Part shown: piece after piece, positions 61,255 through 64,000 of the stretch
Layout of the letters: each line of letters begins with the position of its first letter
Position numbering within the stretch: position 1 is the first letter of the stretch
Assembly: GCA_022393335.1 (NCBI GenBank)
Contig: JAJEKB010021308.1
Span: 1,925,285 to 1,989,284, forward strand
Reading direction: 5' to 3'
Origin: Macrotrachela quadricornifera
Taxonomy: Eukaryota; Rotifera; Eurotatoria; Philodinida; Philodinidae
Length of the DNA stretch: 64,000 nt
Program-made: the position numbers and the translations under genes
Notes under the pieces: model-generated
Databases searched by the model: none
What the model was told of the DNA's origin: nothing
What the model saw: only the letters and a program-made list of their open reading frames with translations

Positions 61255-62295
61255 AAAGCTACTCTAATTAAGAGCTTCATTCAGGCAAAGTTTCAGGTCG
61301 AAATTCGAAAATATGATTTGACTGGAAAATTGAGGGCCTACAGAGAAAATTTACCAAAAATTCTATATCTCGCTAAGAATACGCCTTTGAGATAAATCCT
61401 TTTAGAGTTTGTATCTACACTATGAGCAAAATATGAACTCAAACGAAGTGTATCAGTTGAAGAAGTTCCCTTGTCGCTGAGTTTTGCATTCTACAGTGTA
61501 GGCTACTTATCTTCAATGCATATATTAGACCGTTTCGCTGCATAGGACGAGCCGAAAAATGTCAACACAGAAGAGATACATGGATTATTGCTCCTTTTTA
61601 TCCACCTTCTATCGGCTACATTTGCTTAATCCGCTTTCATTTGTGAAGTATATTGGTTTCATCTTAAATAGGTACGCTCTTCTGATACATGGGCTCTATT
61701 ATCTTCTATTGCGCTGCCTTGAATTTCTATTAACTTAAATACTGTTACCACTGGAGCGAATATTCTTTACTAATACTACATAATGTCAGTTTTCTTAATA
61801 AATACATCGTCACATATTTTCACGAAATATACTGGTCTAATTGTTTGAAGGACACTGATATTGAGTCGATAAAAAGAGAAAGATACTTCGGTAATGTCTT
61901 CTAAATAGAATTTTAATAAAGAAAAAGTAAACTTTATGTCATATTCTTTTCGATTAACCTTTTTATTTATTCATCTTTTCGTAAGACAGATCACGGCACT
62001 CAAAATAGCAGCATTTTGTTATGTCTTTTAGTGTATACTTTTCATAAACTTTCAAACTACCTTTTACAGCAATACATACTATGGGATTCTGCATACAGCA
62101 ATATAATAGATTGTACCGATATATTGCCTGTTATTAAGTAACAACCCACTGAGGCGTATTGTCAATGGAGTAGAATATTCTAAAACACCTCAAATAATAA
62201 TTTTTACAGTTCATTTCGATTCTTTTACGCAGGATCCACGAAAAGCTCTGGCCACCGAGATAGAGAGTAGTTCCTATCTCCGTGATCAGAACTTT

Positions 62296-62552
62296 TGTTT
62301 AACTCTTATACTACAAGATGTAGCGTGAAAAGCTGTACAATTCATAAAGATTTAGTATATTTAATTATGTAGTTTTTGTTTTCGAAAAAAATCAAATTTC
62401 TGAGGGACTACTTTTCGCAACGCCGAAAATTGGTCGTTCGGAATTTTGTTGATTTTAAGTGCAAAAAGTAGAGGTATAAAATAGCAATCTTGTATAAATT
62501 ACACAGCTTTTCACGCTGCATCTTACGATACACTTAAAGTTAACCAAAAATG
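62296..62552. repeat. Short foldback ending near the ADP-ribosyltransferase gene
   Basis: TTTAACTCTTATACTACAAG and ATGTAGCGTGAAAAGCTGTAC mirror ACAGCTTTTCACGCTGCATC and TTACGATACACTTAAAGTTAA. The same GCGTGAAAA-type core occurs in the MITE at 5262-5578. Confidence 0.65.
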
Positions 62553-62891
62553 TATAAGTCTGTCTTTTAGAAGTCAATCGACTTCGATCCTTTATGCAAG
62601 GCAATTCCTGCTCAAGAGAAACATTCTAGAATGTTCTTTACGGATTAAACTCTATAAACACTTCTCTCTTCATTCCAGTTTGAATCAGCTATTTCTATAT
62701 TGAAAATTTCAATAGAAAATTATAGGAAGAAGTAATAATAATGTTTCGAAAACTTGTTTATATTTATCCATATATTTTTGATGATGCACTAATATATCAT
62801 AACTACGAAATAGCCGCATGCCTTTGTAACCGCGAAAAATAATTGATCTCTCTTTTTTAGCCATTGACAATTATCTATAAGGTAGAAGATA

Positions 62892-64000
62892 ATGGAACGT
62901 GAACAAAAGAAGAAAAAAAAAATGACGGTAAAAGATGTCCACATTCCGATCGAATTAAGAGCGATAACGCTCGATGGCCGAAAGATGGATGATCGACGAC
63001 ATGTAATGTATACAAATGTAGACGTTCAGGATGAGCAACTAGCCATCACGCTGAATGATCAGAAAGCAGACGGCCAACGACAAATGACCAGCAAAGACGT
63101 AGAGATTCAGACCGAACAAACAGTAATTACGCACGAAGCGGTACAGACTGAAAAAACAGCAATGAGGCACGAAGAGGTTCAGACTGAACAAACAGCAGTC
63201 ATGTTCGATGATCAAGAGACGAGTGATCGGCAACACATAATGAATGGAAATGCTGAGATTAAGAGTCATGTACCGCATATAGTCGACCCGCTACATCTGG
63301 ACATGAATGAAGAAAAAATACTGGATCAAAGACAAATAACATTAACAATGGAAAATTCGGGTAACGCACTGGGTGACTCGATGCCAAAAAATTGTCGATT
63401 TGCAGAAACTATCATAGAGGAACCAAATCCTACAACTACGGGCATCATCAATAATATTAGTGTAGAGCTCGGCCCTATCGTAGGATATGCTGAAGAGCCC
63501 TTATTGCCACTTTTCAAAGCATGTGCTCCGCTCTTCGATATTATTCATAATCTATCGTTCTATGTTCAAATGGCCCTTAATGAAACTCCAGAAAAGCCAC
63601 CCGATGGACTGACGATAGATGAGAGTGCTGCAATTCGACTTTACACAATCGAATGGAGTGGGCCACATCGAAGTCTTTATTCGATGCTCAATTATACTCT
63701 CAAGAACGAGGATCGTGAACATCTTCGACCCTATTTTAAATATCTAAAATTATTTGTAACTGCTCTCGTTAAATTACCATGCGTCCCACCATTAACTATT
63801 TGGAGAGGAGTCACTAAAGACTTAAATGCAGAATTTTTGCCAGGTACTTCAGTAACGTGGTGGGCATTTTCATCATGCACTAGTGAATTGACAGTGCTTG
63901 ACAACGCTATGTACTTGGGTACTAGTGGTAGTCGAACATTATTCTCTGTTGAAGCCATTAATGGTCGAACAATACGTACTCATTCACATTTCGTTACTGA
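62892..64000 (+). CDS. NAD:arginine ADP-ribosyltransferase (metazoan ART type), partial
   Basis: An open frame of 369 codons runs from ATG at 62892 to the window end without a stop. Residues 1-160 are charged and low-complexity, with 12-residue repeats of the form VQTEKTAMRHEE. From about residue 200 the ART fold can be recognised: PLLPLFKACAPLFDIIHNLS, EDREHLRPYFKYLKLFVTAL, then the NAD-binding Arg in LTIWRGV (R305), FSSCTS with the active-site Ser (S327), and SRTLFSVEAINGRTI. The catalytic E-x-E loop should follow HFVTE and lies beyond position 64000, so activity cannot be judged. These enzymes transfer ADP-ribose from NAD to arginine in proteins. No signal peptide is visible, so an intracellular location is inferred. 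The AAAAAAAAAA run early in the frame (62931-62940) is a possible frameshift site. Confidence 0.85.
   Translation, partial: MEREQKKKKKMTVKDVHIPIELRAITLDGRKMDDRRHVMYTNVDVQDEQLAITLNDQKADGQRQMTSKDVEIQTEQTVITHEAVQTEKTAMRHEEVQTEQTAVMFDDQETSDRQHIMNGNAEIKSHVPHIVDPLHLDMNEEKILDQRQITLTMENSGNALGDSMPKNCRFAETIIEEPNPTTTGIINNISVELGPIVGYAEEPLLPLFKACAPLFDIIHNLSFYVQMALNETPEKPPDGLTIDESAAIRLYTIEWSGPHRSLYSMLNYTLKNEDREHLRPYFKYLKLFVTALVKLPCVPPLTIWRGVTKDLNAEFLPGTSVTWWAFSSCTSELTVLDNAMYLGTSGSRTLFSVEAINGRTIRTHSHFVT

Larger units (their letters stand above)
57057..62891. other. Gene-poor region upstream of the ADP-ribosyltransferase gene
   Basis: No credible gene was found. Near 57082 a CAGAGCTGGGCAAGTC word followed by AAGTCACAAGTCAAGTC resembles one end of another hAT MITE, without a visible partner. 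Three foldback elements occupy 60.5-62.6 kb. Sequence at 59790-59990 and 61310-61470 belongs to one diverged repeat family. The ADP-ribosyltransferase promoter should lie just before 62892, but no motif stands out. Confidence 0.5.

Noticed and set aside
63039..63958. Three minus-strand ORFs at the right edge
   Set aside because: They are antisense to the continuous ADP-ribosyltransferase frame, which carries the conserved motifs.

Overview
The window is AT-rich eukaryotic DNA: genes split by GT-AG introns (mostly 50-70 nt, a few of 1-3 kb), AATAAA signals directly after stop codons, and dense DNA-transposon debris (hAT, Tc1/mariner, piggyBac, many foldback MITEs, one tRNA-derived SINE). The gene content (F-box-like proteins, NHL-repeat protein, TIR proteins, metazoan-type arginine ADP-ribosyltransferase) resembles bdelloid rotifers such as Rotaria or Adineta. 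The taxon is an inference from gene style, not something the sequence proves.

Region 1 (1-34.8 kb) is a tandem segmental-duplication array. Four minus-strand copies of one gene lie at 1-807 (cut by the window edge), 8448-11155, 21762-24410 and 28793-31430. By my splice model each full copy encodes a start codon at an exon end, an acidic N-terminus, two consecutive UAS (FAF1-type thioredoxin-like) domains with the same three-exon layout, and a C-terminal F-box-like/LRR-like exon. The 8448-11155 copy splices in frame to 698 aa; the 21762-24410 copy carries an in-frame stop. The flanks between copies are paralogous too, so insertions in one copy can be compared with empty sites in another. They have been filled by a 3.7 kb hAT, two mariner remnants, a SINE, several MITEs and a three-deep nest of transposons at 24.8-28.0 kb.

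Region 2 (35.2-46.5 kb) holds two fusion genes on the minus strand. 35228-40497 encodes a 682-aa membrane protein: one N-terminal membrane segment, pentapeptide repeats, a Ser/Thr linker and NHL repeats. 42220-46518 encodes a 954-aa protein joining a REEP5/DP1/HVA22-like ER membrane-shaping domain to three tandem modules, each a TIR domain followed by a lipocalin-like beta module. Only the third TIR keeps the glutamate expected of NAD-cleaving TIR domains. This REEP-TIR fusion and the UAS-UAS-F-box family are the main novel observations.

Region 3 (46.5-62.9 kb) is gene-poor: foldback elements, a GC-rich hAT MITE with perfect 8-bp target duplications, a 224-bp tandem repeat and a decayed piggyBac transposase (55.8-57.1 kb). 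Region 4 (62.9-64 kb) starts a plus-strand arginine ADP-ribosyltransferase gene that runs off the window.

No rRNA, CRISPR array or operon is present, and no functional tRNA gene was seen. I see no evidence that the genes act in one pathway; their common theme is lineage-specific domain fusion involving ubiquitin-, TIR/NAD- and ADP-ribose-related domains.
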